From positions 62,001 through 126,000 of the forward strand of contig JBDTSP010000013.1 of the NCBI GenBank assembly GCA_039931065.1: a stretch of 64,000 nucleotides of DNA. Direction: 5' to 3'. This DNA is from CADEED01 sp039931065. Lineage in GTDB: Bacteria; Pseudomonadota; Gammaproteobacteria; Steroidobacterales; Steroidobacteraceae. The translations under genes and the position numbers were made by a program. The stretch's first letter is position 1. Each line of letters begins with the position of its first letter. A model generated the notes under the pieces. The model made no database searches, had not been told where the DNA came from, and saw only the letters and a program-made list of their open reading frames with translations. Positions 26,282 to 34,874 of this stretch are shown here, piece by piece.

Positions 26282-26620
26282 TCGTCGGCCGTCATTTGCT
26301 TGTCCATACAATCCATTGATGCCGTCCTGGATTCGGTGAGCGAGCTTACAAAGCGGTAATTGTGTTTCCGCTACCCAAATATGAACGGCCACTCCGCCCG
26401 CAAAGAATCGTTGTTGACACTGGTATCTCGCCGAGCGAACATCAAAACCAATCAAATACGATCAGAACTGGTCGTATGACAATAAAATCCGCGCGCAGCT
26501 GGGGGCGCAGCCAAGAAAGAGGTTCGCCGCGTCGCGGCTATCGAAAGTCACTTAAGCGTTTGAGTGGCTTTCCGAACGAAAAAAAAGCGCAAGACTTTGC
26601 ACTCGGGGGAGGGGCACAAC
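26282..26620. other. 339-nt noncoding region between EamA and TonB-receptor genes
   Basis: No gene is supported in this gap. Its sequence is markedly less GC-rich than its surroundings, as expected for a divergent promoter region. It holds a -35-like TTGACA at 26414-26419, an operator-like palindrome at 26456-26477, and the ribosome site GGGGGAGG before the receptor gene. I saw no match to a known riboswitch. Confidence 0.6.
26456..26477. promoter_or_regulatory. Operator-like inverted repeat upstream of TonB-receptor gene
   Basis: ATACGATCAG / CTGGTCGTAT separated by AA: a 10-bp inverted repeat with a single mismatch in an AT-rich stretch, 143 nt before the start codon. The adjoining TCGTATGACAA is close to operators of FCD-type GntR regulators, but that similarity is weak and no such regulator is in the window. 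Confidence 0.45.
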
Positions 26621-29600
26621 ATGCGGTATTCATCGCGTCGTCACGGTCAGTTCATCGGTTTTTCAGCGGGTCTGGCTGCGGTCTTCATGAGCGCAGGACC
26701 CATGGCGTCTGCGCAAGAAGCGGAAAAAGCAGCTGAAAAGACCGCCGCGCCACCCCGCGAGGAAATCGAATCGGTCGTCGTCGTCGGCACCCGCGCCAGC
26801 TTGAGATCGGCACTGGAGCGAAAGCGCGCCGCGGGCACGATCTCTGATTCGATCGTCGCTGAGGACATCGGCCAATTCCCCGACAAGAATGTGGGCGAGG
26901 CGCTGTCGCGCGTCACCGGAGTGCAGCTCTCACGCGACTTCGGCGAAGGTACACAAGTCTCCATTCGCGGAGTGGATCCGACCCTGAACCGCGTCGAGAT
27001 CGACGGCGCGAGCGTGCTCACCGCCAACGGCGCCAGCCAGCGCAGCGCGGATTTGCGCGAACTCGCCTCGGAACTGGTCAAGTCCATCGACGTCATCAAA
27101 GGCTCGACCGCCGACATGACCGAAGGTGGCATCGGCGGCACCGTCAGCATCGAGTTGCGCAAGCCTCTGGAACTCGATGGGCCGCTGTTCTCGGCGAGCG
27201 TCTCCGGACAGCAGCTCTCCACTCAGGGAGACTGGACGCCGCGCGCCAACATCACGGCCGCCACCCAGTTATTCAACGAGCGGGTCGGCATCATGGCGAA
27301 CGTCACCTATGACCGGGTGAAAACGCGCCAGGACTTTCTGCGCAATACCGAATGGGTGCGCCTGGGCGACTGGGACAATTCGCCTGAAAAGACGATCGAG
27401 AGCCTGAATGCGGACTACGCCGCCGTGGGCACCGAGGCCGGCTGTCTCACCGCATTCGCCGTGGCTGCCGACCAGAACAATTGCCGGCAACAGTGGTGGG
27501 ATTACAGCCCGCGCATCGCGCGTTACGGCATCTGGGAGCGCGATGACAAACGACTGTCCGCGCAGTTGACCGCGCAGTTCAGGATCAGCGACACGCAGGA
27601 TTTGTGGGTGCAAGCCGAGCGCACCGAACGCAAAGGGTTCTACAACGACCGAAATTACGGCACGGATTTCACCGCGGTGAACCGGGTCGCGAACGTGACC
27701 ACGGATGTCTACGACGGACTCGCGGCAAATTCCAACGTCACCGTGGACGCGGATCACAATGTGACCGCCTACACGGTGGCCAACACCGCGGCAGGCTCGC
27801 TGAATACTTTCAGCACCGCGGCGCGCGGATTCACCCTGCGCAACACCACCGACTATCTATCCGCCGGCTACACCTACAAAGGTGAGCAGTTGCAGGCGAA
27901 GCTTGGCGTGTCGAGCACTTCGAGCGAACGGTTCGACCAGACCAATGCGGTCAATTTCACTGCGCAGACTCCGGGGCTGCGGGTGGAACTGGCCGACAAC
28001 GGCGTGCCTGGATTCATATTTCCGGCAGGCCTGTCCCTGGAGGACGACAACGTATACAGCACCATGCAGCTGCAATACCGGCCATCCGAGAACGAAGTCG
28101 GCGAGCGACAGGGCACGATGGATTTCGACTTCAACCCCGAGTGGAGCGTGATCTCGAGCTTCGAATTCGGCGTGCAGAAGCGCGAGTCCACTTCGCTGCT
28201 GTACAGCGGCGGCGGCTTCCTCGACGCCAACACGGGATTGAATGTCCCCTCCAGCAACATCAACCTGACGGCCAACCTGGTACCGGCAGCGACCGCGGAT
28301 ACGGTGGTCGCCGGAACCGGCGTCAATTCCCACTTCCTCACCTACTCCTGGACTCCGGCCACCTTCACCACGGCGCTGGCGAATTCCACTCGCAGTCCGG
28401 GCACCTTCTATGGCGGCTATGGCGGGAGCTTTGGCGGGATACCAAGCGATTGGCGCGTGCCGGTTTTCTCGGGCGTGGCCGACATGATGGACATCAGCAG
28501 TTTCAATCACAGCGAACTGCGCCATGTGCTGGTGAACGGCGTGGATACCAGGCAGATTCCGGCGCACGACATCACCGAAGACACGTTCGCGGAATACTTC
28601 AAAGTCAACATCGACACCGAAATGGGTGGCATGCGCCTGAGCGGAAACGCCGGCGTTCGCCAGGTATCGACCGAGACCGAATCGGCAGGCGTGCTCACCG
28701 TGCGGACGCTCACCGAAGGTGCCACTCCCACCTCGGCGCCGGTCACCACGACCGTCGGCAACCGGTTCGTGTCGGTGAGTCGCGAGTACACCGATACGCT
28801 GCCGAGCGTAAATCTGCAGCTCGAGATCAAGAAGAACTTCAGCGTACGACTCGGATATGCCGAACTCATGTCGCGCCCGACCATCACGGACCTCGCGCCG
28901 GGCGCAAACTGCCTCTTCGATCTGCGGCCGGGTTTCAGCGGGGACGCCGATCCGGACGACTGCACCGCGGGTAATCCGGCGTTGAAGCCCTTCCGGGCCA
29001 AATCGTACGACCTGGAATTCGCTTATTACCCGACCGACGAAGTCGAGATGCGTATCGGCGGTTTCTTCAAGGACATCAACACCTTCATCCTGGCCCGAAC
29101 GCTGATCCGCAACGTCGACCTGTTTGCCAATGGCACCCTGTTCGACGTGACCCTGCCAGTCAACGGCAGGGGCGCCAAAACCCAGGGCGTCGAAGCGTCC
29201 ATCCAGGCGCCGTTCACATTCCTGCCGGGTTGGGCCAGCGGGTTCGGCGGTCTGGCTAACTACACCTACAGCGAAGCCAAGAATGTGAACCTGTTCAGCC
29301 AGCTGGACGGATCGGAACTGCCGTTCCCCGGTTTGTCGAAGGACAGCTACAACGTGGTGTTGTACTACGACAAAGGACACATCAATGCGCGGGTCGCCCT
29401 GAACTCGCGTTCTGACTGGCTGGTCTCGGCGGCCGATCGCAGCGGCAACCCGGTGTTCCGCTCCGGCGAGGACTACCTCGATGCGCGCTTCCAGTACCGC
29501 TTCAACGACGACAAGATATCGGTATTCGTCGAGGGCAAGAACCTGACTGACCAGGCGGCAATCTCGAGCGCCGGCTCCAAGGTCCGCCTTTCCGAGCTGG

Positions 29601-29647
29601 GCTGGCCGGGTCGGCGATACTTCGTGGGTTTCAGTTACAAGCTCTAG
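26621..29647 (+). CDS. TonB-dependent receptor (TIGR01782-like)
   Basis: 1008-aa outer-membrane active transporter. A signal peptide (about 1-31, ending ASAQ) is followed by a TonB-box-like EIESVVVVG. The plug has GQFPDKNVGEALSRVTGVQ and SIRGVDPTLNRVEIDG, which place it in the TIGR01782 group common in Caulobacter and Xanthomonas-like oligotrophs. The remainder is a 22-strand barrel, with the C-terminal aromatic-rich strand RRYFVGFSYKL. Start ATG 26621 has GGGGGAGG upstream; the ATG at 26564 does not. Such receptors import glycans or other bulky substrates, but no catabolic genes are adjacent, so the ligand is unknown. Confidence 0.93.
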   Translation: MRYSSRRHGQFIGFSAGLAAVFMSAGPMASAQEAEKAAEKTAAPPREEIESVVVVGTRASLRSALERKRAAGTISDSIVAEDIGQFPDKNVGEALSRVTGVQLSRDFGEGTQVSIRGVDPTLNRVEIDGASVLTANGASQRSADLRELASELVKSIDVIKGSTADMTEGGIGGTVSIELRKPLELDGPLFSASVSGQQLSTQGDWTPRANITAATQLFNERVGIMANVTYDRVKTRQDFLRNTEWVRLGDWDNSPEKTIESLNADYAAVGTEAGCLTAFAVAADQNNCRQQWWDYSPRIARYGIWERDDKRLSAQLTAQFRISDTQDLWVQAERTERKGFYNDRNYGTDFTAVNRVANVTTDVYDGLAANSNVTVDADHNVTAYTVANTAAGSLNTFSTAARGFTLRNTTDYLSAGYTYKGEQLQAKLGVSSTSSERFDQTNAVNFTAQTPGLRVELADNGVPGFIFPAGLSLEDDNVYSTMQLQYRPSENEVGERQGTMDFDFNPEWSVISSFEFGVQKRESTSLLYSGGGFLDANTGLNVPSSNINLTANLVPAATADTVVAGTGVNSHFLTYSWTPATFTTALANSTRSPGTFYGGYGGSFGGIPSDWRVPVFSGVADMMDISSFNHSELRHVLVNGVDTRQIPAHDITEDTFAEYFKVNIDTEMGGMRLSGNAGVRQVSTETESAGVLTVRTLTEGATPTSAPVTTTVGNRFVSVSREYTDTLPSVNLQLEIKKNFSVRLGYAELMSRPTITDLAPGANCLFDLRPGFSGDADPDDCTAGNPALKPFRAKSYDLEFAYYPTDEVEMRIGGFFKDINTFILARTLIRNVDLFANGTLFDVTLPVNGRGAKTQGVEASIQAPFTFLPGWASGFGGLANYTYSEAKNVNLFSQLDGSELPFPGLSKDSYNVVLYYDKGHINARVALNSRSDWLVSAADRSGNPVFRSGEDYLDARFQYRFNDDKISVFVEGKNLTDQAAISSAGSKVRLSELGWPGRRYFVGFSYKL

Positions 29648-29676
29648 TTCGCCAGCTTCGATTTCGTCGACTGCAG

Positions 29677-29706
29677 GCGCGCGTCGGTCCAGCCACCGAC
29701 GCGCGC
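29677..29706. terminator. Bidirectional hairpin between TonB-receptor and ABC permease genes
   Basis: A perfect 12-bp inverted repeat (GCGCGCGTCGGT / ACCGACGCGCGC) with a 6-nt loop lies between two convergent genes and ends 1 nt before the permease stop codon. It lacks a long T-tract, so it may act as a factor-assisted or mRNA-stabilising hairpin. Confidence 0.65.
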
Positions 29707-29707
29707 T

Positions 29708-30496
29708 TCAGCGCCGGCGATACAGCCACAACGTCACGGGCGCCAGCAGCAGGGTCAACGCGACTGGGGCCATCAGCGCCACCGCGATCGGCTCGAACGT
29801 GGCGGTGCCACTCATGAGCCCGCGCATGGCGGTGGTCATCAGCGATACCGGATTCACGTCGACGAAAACGCGCAGCCAACCTGGCATGGTCTCGGGCGCG
29901 ACCATGATGTTGGACGCGAACACCAGCGGGAACAACCCGCTGAACCCGATGGTCATCACCGTCATCGGCGCGCGGATCAGCAGACCCAACACGATGAACA
30001 TCCAGCCCATGCCGAAGCCGATGATGATCAACATCGCGAACGCGGCGAGCACGCCGCCGATGCCGGCCTCGGGGCGATAACCCAGCATCAGGCCGAGCGA
30101 AAGAATGATCGAGCCTGCGATCAGGTGCCGCAGGATGTCGCCGACCATCAAACCCGCGAACGGCGCCAGCGGCCAGATCGGCAACGAGCGGAACCGGTCG
30201 AACAACCCCTTGCCGAGATCGGTCGACAGGCCCATGCCGGAATACACCGCATTGAACACCACGGTCTGCACCAGGATGCCGGGCAGGAATACCTGTAGGT
30301 AGGCGCCGGGCGAACCCGCCAGCGCGCCGCCGAACACGAACGTGAACAGCAGCGTGAACATGATCGGGGTCATCACCAGGTCGAACAGCTGCTCGGGCAC
30401 GTGTTTGAACTTGAGCGCCGCGCGCCAGCCGAACACCAGCGCATTCGACAATGCGGACGGCGCCGGCGGGCGCGCAACGAGTTTCAGTTCGCTCAT
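29708..30496 (-). CDS. ABC-2 type exporter permease (DrrB-like)
   Basis: 262-aa membrane protein with six predicted helices and the ABC-2 fold. LFDLVMTPIMFTLLFTFVFGGAL and the conserved mid-protein RFRSLPIWPLAPFAGLMVGD are typical of the daunorubicin-resistance permease group. A late loop ETMPGWLRVFVDVNPVS also matches. It forms a half-transporter with the ATPase encoded just upstream; the ATG overlaps the ATPase stop as ATGA. Substrate is unknown; members export drugs, lipids or polysaccharides. Confidence 0.9.
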   Translation of the reverse strand: MSELKLVARPPAPSALSNALVFGWRAALKFKHVPEQLFDLVMTPIMFTLLFTFVFGGALAGSPGAYLQVFLPGILVQTVVFNAVYSGMGLSTDLGKGLFDRFRSLPIWPLAPFAGLMVGDILRHLIAGSIILSLGLMLGYRPEAGIGGVLAAFAMLIIIGFGMGWMFIVLGLLIRAPMTVMTIGFSGLFPLVFASNIMVAPETMPGWLRVFVDVNPVSLMTTAMRGLMSGTATFEPIAVALMAPVALTLLLAPVTLWLYRRR

Positions 30497-31440
30497 GGCT
30501 GCTGCTTCCCGGTCAGCGAGAAAAACACTTCTTCGAGGCTCGGACTCCCCATGGAGAAATCCGCGGGCTCGATCCCGGCTGCCAGCAACGCACCGAGCGC
30601 GGCGTGCGCGTCGCCGGGATTTTTCGCCGCCACCGACAAAGTGGCGCCTTCGACGCTGCGCTGCACGGTCGTACCCAGATGCGTCTCGAGCAACCGCGCG
30701 GCTTCCTCGAGCCGCACCGAATCATGCAGCGCCACGTGCAGGAAGCCCGAACCGGTCGCGGCCTTCAGCTCGCGGCTGGTGCCTTCGGCGATCTTCTTGC
30801 CGTGATCGATGACGGCGATTCGCGCGGCGAGCTCATCGGCTTCGTCGAGATATTGAGTGGTCAGCAGGATGGTCACACCCGCGTCCGCCAGCGTGCGGAT
30901 CATGCCCCACACACTCTTGCGAGCGACCGGGTCGAGACCCGTGGTCGGCTCGTCGAGGAACAATACGCCGGGTGTCACGATCAACGAGGCCGCTATGTCG
31001 AGCCGGCGCCGCATGCCGCCGGAATAGTCCTTGACCTGTTTGGCGGCGGCGGCGGCCAGGTCGAACGTGGCTAACAACTCGTCGGCGCGTTGACGAGACT
31101 TTCCACGGAAGCCCCACAGCCGGGCCAGCAACATGAGGTTCTCGCGGCCGGTGAGATCCTCGTCGAGCGAGGCGAACTGGCCCGTCATCGCGATGGCGCC
31201 GCGCACATCCTGGGGTGCGGCGATCAGGTCGTGCCCCATCACGCGGGCAGTGCCCGCATCCGGGCCGAGCAAGGTCGCGAGCATCCGCATGAGCGTGGTC
31301 TTGCCGGCGCCATTCGGCCCCAGGATCGCGAAGATCATGCCGCGCGGCACGTCGAGGTCGATGCCGTCGACGGCATGCAGATCGCCAAACTTCTTGACGA
31401 GCCCGCGGGCCTGGATGGCGAGGTTGTGAGAGGTTGTCAT
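30493..31440 (-). CDS. ABC-type exporter ATPase (DrrA-like)
   Basis: 315-aa ATPase with Walker A GPNGAGKTT, Q-loop, signature YSGGMRRRLDIA, Walker B LFLDEPTTGLDP and H-loop LLTTQYLDEADEL. The C-terminal part (about 225-315) is the DUF4162-type extension of DrrA proteins. Start ATG 31440 begins MTTSHNLAIQARGLVKKFG; the longer ORF is not supported. It forms an operon with the permease (4-nt overlap). No regulator lies beside it, and the plus-strand gene upstream is divergent. A 143-nt gap upstream carries both promoters. Confidence 0.94.
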   Translation of the reverse strand: MTTSHNLAIQARGLVKKFGDLHAVDGIDLDVPRGMIFAILGPNGAGKTTLMRMLATLLGPDAGTARVMGHDLIAAPQDVRGAIAMTGQFASLDEDLTGRENLMLLARLWGFRGKSRQRADELLATFDLAAAAAKQVKDYSGGMRRRLDIAASLIVTPGVLFLDEPTTGLDPVARKSVWGMIRTLADAGVTILLTTQYLDEADELAARIAVIDHGKKIAEGTSRELKAATGSGFLHVALHDSVRLEEAARLLETHLGTTVQRSVEGATLSVAAKNPGDAHAALGALLAAGIEPADFSMGSPSLEEVFFSLTGKQQP

Positions 31441-31583
31441 GAGAAGGCGATTGGAGGTGGCGCGGGCGCGCGAAGTTCCGGACTCTATCGGATTCGGCGA
31501 AATCAAAGTGCAACCGATCCGCGGGCTGAAACGTCTTAACGATGAGAGCGCTGCGTTCGCCGCGCTTCAACGGAGACCCCGAC

Positions 31584-31964
31584 ATGTTTGTTTCAAAATT
31601 CGCCAGGCCGGCGCGGATCGCGGCTGCCTCGATGATTCTCACCCTTGCCGCTGCCACGGCATGGCCTGCCAACATGTATGCGCTGCTGCTCGGCAGCGTG
31701 AGCGTCAGCACCGCGACGACCTCGCCGATCGTCGTGATGGTCGTGAATCGCCGCACCGGCAAGGTCGCGCAGCGCGCCTTTCTCGAGACGAAGCGCGCGT
31801 TCAGGCTGCCGCTGGTGCCCGGCAACTACCGGTTCTATGCATTCGCCGACACCAATCGGAACGGTCTGCGCGACGCGGACGAAGCCGTGAGTGTCGCGTA
31901 CACCCTCAGTACTCCGCTGCGCGCGGGGGAAATGATCGAACTGCCGGCGCTCGACATTCGCTGA
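31584..31964 (+). CDS. Exported protein of unknown function
   Basis: 126-aa protein with a long N-terminal signal peptide (about residues 1-30, MFVSKFARPARIAAASMILT). The rest looks like a small beta-sandwich. Near the end is ADTNRNGLRDADEA (about residues 88-101), which resembles an EF-hand or dockerin-type calcium loop; it is also seen in small DUF2141-like periplasmic proteins. The ribosome site GGAGA precedes ATG 31584; an ATG at 31542 was rejected as it has none. It is convergent with the DUF2182 gene. Confidence 0.6.
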   Translation: MFVSKFARPARIAAASMILTLAAATAWPANMYALLLGSVSVSTATTSPIVVMVVNRRTGKVAQRAFLETKRAFRLPLVPGNYRFYAFADTNRNGLRDADEAVSVAYTLSTPLRAGEMIELPALDIR

Positions 31965-31973
31965 GGCGCCGCG

Positions 31974-31996
31974 CGGCGGCGGGCCTTCAGCCGCCG
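31974..31996. terminator. GC hairpin between convergent genes at 32.0 kb
   Basis: A 7-bp GC stem (CGGCGGC / GCCGCCG) with a 9-nt loop lies at the convergent 3' ends, and its loop contains the DUF2182 stop codon. There is no T-tract, so the terminator role is weakly supported. Confidence 0.3.
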
Positions 31997-32769
31997 ATCG
32001 CGCGCATCAGCTGGAACATGCCGGCCGCGACCACGACGGCGCCGATGCCGCGCGCAACGCGCTCTGCCGCCGGCGCCAGACGTTCGAGTGAGATCGCCGC
32101 GGTCACGATTGCCATGACCGACAGATCCATCACGCCGACGGCCAGCAGAATCGCGGTCAGCCCGGCGCAACAGCGACAGCAGTAAACGCCGAGGCGCAGA
32201 CCGTGACTCCATGCCGTGCGCGCATCGGCCGCGAGCGTTGCACCGCTCGCGGGAGTTTTGTTGCAGCAGTCGAGCTGGCGCGATTTCCAGGCGGTGAACT
32301 GCAACGCGCCGCCGCTGACCACGATCAGCGCCGCCGCGACCGGAACGACGCGTGCCAGCTCCGGCGATTGCATCGCAAACGTCGCGAACGTCACGCCAAA
32401 CAGAAAGGCGATGCCGCCAGAAAGCGCCCACACCGAGAAATACGCGACGCCCACCATCAGCGTGAGCAACCCCAGCCGCAAGCCGGCCACGGGGGCGACC
32501 GACGCGCGATAACGCCTCAGCATCGGCACGAGCGCCGGCAACATCATCGCGACCATCATCAATATCCACATTCCGAGGAACGAGCCCGCAGCGCCGGGCC
32601 AGCTCTGGCCCGGCATCCGCATCCATGCCATGGACATCGTCCAGCGTCCCGGCATCTCCATTCCAGCCATCGAGTTCATGGCACCGCACCAGGCAATCGT
32701 CGCCGCCGCGCTGACGACGAACAGCAGCGCCGCCACGCTGATGAAGACCCGCTCCGGCACAGGCTGCAT
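31987..32769 (-). CDS. DUF2182 family membrane protein
   Basis: 260-aa protein with about seven membrane helices, annotated in other genomes as a predicted metal-binding membrane protein. It has a Met-rich early segment (MNSMAGMEMPGRWTMSMAWM and MPGQSWPG) and a helix with the family pattern MWILMMVAMMLPALVP. A cysteine cluster DCCNKTPASG is followed by GVYCCRCCAGLTAILL. The Met- and Cys-rich surfaces suggest a transition metal such as copper, but the role is unproved. Start 32769 is chosen because it leads directly into helix 1; the longer ORF overlaps the DUF899 gene out of frame. It lies 17 nt after the DUF899 gene and is probably in the same operon. Confidence 0.85.
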   Translation of the reverse strand: MQPVPERVFISVAALLFVVSAAATIAWCGAMNSMAGMEMPGRWTMSMAWMRMPGQSWPGAAGSFLGMWILMMVAMMLPALVPMLRRYRASVAPVAGLRLGLLTLMVGVAYFSVWALSGGIAFLFGVTFATFAMQSPELARVVPVAAALIVVSGGALQFTAWKSRQLDCCNKTPASGATLAADARTAWSHGLRLGVYCCRCCAGLTAILLAVGVMDLSVMAIVTAAISLERLAPAAERVARGIGAVVVAAGMFQLMRAIGG

Positions 32770-32786
32770 GAGTTCGAACTCCTGGC

Positions 32787-33551
32787 TCAGGCCATCGCGT
32801 ATTCGTCGTGGCGCTTCCACCACGGGCCCTGCTCGTTGCGGCCGAGCGGCGCGCGGTCGAGCCACTGGTACGCGCCCCAGAGGTTGTCCAGCCCGCGCGC
32901 GTAGGTGGAATACGTGTGATGGATGACGCCGTCTTTCATGGCGAAGGCACTCATCCCGGGCCGATCGCGCGTGTAGGTCGGCGCGTCGGTTCCGCAGGTG
33001 GCCGCGAATTGCAACACCGGTTGTGGCCAGTTGCTCGATGCGTCCATCGCGTGGCCACCGCGCGCGTAGTTGTATTCGATGCTGCCGGCGCGCTGCTCCT
33101 CCTCGGTGAACGAGATGTTGAAATCGAAATTGAAATCGCCGCCGGCCGAGGATGTCCATGGGAAAGTCCAGCCCATACGCTGCCGATACGCCTGCAATTT
33201 CGCGAGCGGCGCGCGCGACACCGCCGAAAGTGCCACGTCGTGGTTGTTCAGGTGGACCGCAAAGCCGTCGAATCCGTCCGCGATCATGGAACAGGATGGG
33301 CATCCCGCCTTGTAGTTAGGTCCGAACATGAAGTGGTAGACCAGCAGTTGCGAGCGCCCCTGGAAGAGATCCTTGAGCGAGGCGCTGCCGGCGACGGTGT
33401 CGAAGCGATACTCCTTGTCGACCCGCACCCAGGGCAGCTCTTGCCGCTGCTTTGCCAGCGCGTCACTGCGCCGCGTGAGCTCCTTCTCCGCCTTGAGCAG
33501 CTCGATCCGGGCTGCCAGCCATTGTTCGCGTGTTCCGGTTGCGTGCGTCAT
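32787..33551 (-). CDS. DUF899 family thioredoxin-like protein
   Basis: 254-aa cytosolic protein of the DUF899 family, distantly thioredoxin-like. Distinctive segments are LPWVRVDKEYRFDT near the N-terminus, YHFMFGPNYKAGCPSCSMIADGFDG in two short pieces at about residues 72-96 (a CPSC motif at the thioredoxin-like position), and YSTYARGLDNLWGAYQWLDRAPLGR near the end. The family's role is unknown; it is often adjacent to DUF2182 and to small regulators, as here. The gene is divergent from a regulator with a 93-nt spacer, suggesting control by it. Confidence 0.9.
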   Translation of the reverse strand: MTHATGTREQWLAARIELLKAEKELTRRSDALAKQRQELPWVRVDKEYRFDTVAGSASLKDLFQGRSQLLVYHFMFGPNYKAGCPSCSMIADGFDGFAVHLNNHDVALSAVSRAPLAKLQAYRQRMGWTFPWTSSAGGDFNFDFNISFTEEEQRAGSIEYNYARGGHAMDASSNWPQPVLQFAATCGTDAPTYTRDRPGMSAFAMKDGVIHHTYSTYARGLDNLWGAYQWLDRAPLGRNEQGPWWKRHDEYAMA

Positions 33552-33644
33552 CGTTCATCTCCAGCAGATATGAAGGTTTGAGGTCGTGGGTTAGATTAGG
33601 ACCGTGCCGCAAAGGGTGGGAGTTACAAGAGTGGCGGGATTCAG

Positions 33645-34865
33645 TTGGATTCACTGATCACCGCCGCGGCGCGTGCGCTCGCCGCCGGCGATCCACTCGG
33701 CGCGTTGAATCACATCGCATTGCGTGACGACGCGCCGGCGCTTGCGCTGCGTGGCATCGCGATGGCGCAACTGGGTGATCTCGCCCGGGCGAAGACGTTG
33801 CTGCGCAGCGCGGCGCGCGCGTTTGGTCCCCGGGAAGCCTTGTCGAGAGCACGCTGCATCGTCGCCGAGGCGGAGATCGCATTCGCCTCGCGCGATCTGG
33901 GTTGGCCAATCAAATCTCTCGTCACCGCGCGGGCGACGCTCGAAGCGCATGGCGACCTGGCCAATGCCGCGCACGCACGATATCTGGAAATCCGGCGCCT
34001 CCTTCTCTTGGGCCACCTCGAGCAAGCCGAGCACCGGCTGGCGCAACTCGATCACGCGCGATTTCCGCCCGCCTCGAAGGCGGTGCATGAGTTGATCGTC
34101 GCGGGCATAGCATTGCGGCGACTCGCAACGAAGCCGGCACGCGCGGCGCTTGGGCGCGCCGCAACGGCCGCGCGCGCCGCGCGGATCCCATCGCTGATGG
34201 CGGAAGTCGAGAGTGCGTCCGCCGTGCTCGAGACACCCGCAGCGCGCCTGGTTTCACAGGGCGAGCAACGCCTGCTGCTGCTCGAAGACGTCGAAGCAAT
34301 ACGCGCCTCTGAAGCGCTGATCGTGGACGCGTTGCGTCACGAAGTGCGCGACCCGCGCGCCGCCGTTTCGCTCGCGCGGCGGCCGGTGTTGTTCGGGCTC
34401 GCGCGGGTGCTCGCGGAAAGCTGGCCGGGTGATGTGTCGCGCGACTCGCTGATCGCACGCGTGTTCCGCACGCGACGCGCCGATGAAACGCATCGGGCGC
34501 GATTGCGCGTCGAGATCGGCCGGTTGCGCAAACTATTGCGCCTGGTTGCCACCGTGAGCGCAACCGCCCGCGGGTTCGCGCTCGCGCCACTTCAGCGCCG
34601 GAAAGTCGTCGTGCTGGCGCAGCCCGTCGATGGCCAACATGCCGCGGTGCTCGCGCTGCTGGCCGATGGCGAGTCCTGGTCGAGTTCGGCGCTCGCCCTG
34701 GCGCTCGGCGCGAGCCAACGCACCACGCAGCGGTCGCTCGATTCGCTCGCCGCGGGTGGCAAGGTGCAGTCTTTCGGCCGTGGCCGCGCGCGCCGCTGGC
34801 TGACACCGCCCGTGCCCGGATTCACGACGACCTTGTTACTCCCCGCTCCGCTGCCGATTGACTAG
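33645..34865 (+). CDS. Transcriptional regulator with helical-repeat N-terminus and two winged-helix domains
   Basis: 406-aa protein starting at TTG 33645, with GGGAG and GGCGGG upstream and no better ATG. Residues about 1-190 are helical and TPR-like. Residues about 240-315 form an OmpR/SARP-type winged helix: LFGLARVLAESWPGDVSRDSL, a helix RARLRVEIGRLRKLL, and the wing TARGFAL. The last 80 residues look like a second winged helix: AAVLALLADGESWSSSALALALGASQRTTQRSL, split as helices, then GGKVQSFGRG. Two DNA-binding modules in one chain are unusual. It is divergent from DUF899 and 9 nt upstream of the beta-propeller gene, so it may control both. Function is inferred only. Confidence 0.65.
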   Translation: MDSLITAAARALAAGDPLGALNHIALRDDAPALALRGIAMAQLGDLARAKTLLRSAARAFGPREALSRARCIVAEAEIAFASRDLGWPIKSLVTARATLEAHGDLANAAHARYLEIRRLLLLGHLEQAEHRLAQLDHARFPPASKAVHELIVAGIALRRLATKPARAALGRAATAARAARIPSLMAEVESASAVLETPAARLVSQGEQRLLLLEDVEAIRASEALIVDALRHEVRDPRAAVSLARRPVLFGLARVLAESWPGDVSRDSLIARVFRTRRADETHRARLRVEIGRLRKLLRLVATVSATARGFALAPLQRRKVVVLAQPVDGQHAAVLALLADGESWSSSALALALGASQRTTQRSLDSLAAGGKVQSFGRGRARRWLTPPVPGFTTTLLLPAPLPID

Positions 34866-34874
34866 GATGAACGC

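Noticed and set aside
26282..26620. Riboswitch (cobalamin, TPP or FMN type) upstream of the TonB receptor
   Set aside because: No conserved box of these classes was visible; only a palindrome and AT-rich promoter-like sequence.
27857..29380. 507-codon minus-strand frame within the TonB-receptor gene
   Set aside because: Antisense of a strongly supported receptor gene, with shadow-like composition and no ribosome site.
31437..31583. Possible small gene in the gap before the exported protein at 31.6 kb
   Set aside because: Only short shadow frames; the gap is best read as a divergent promoter region.
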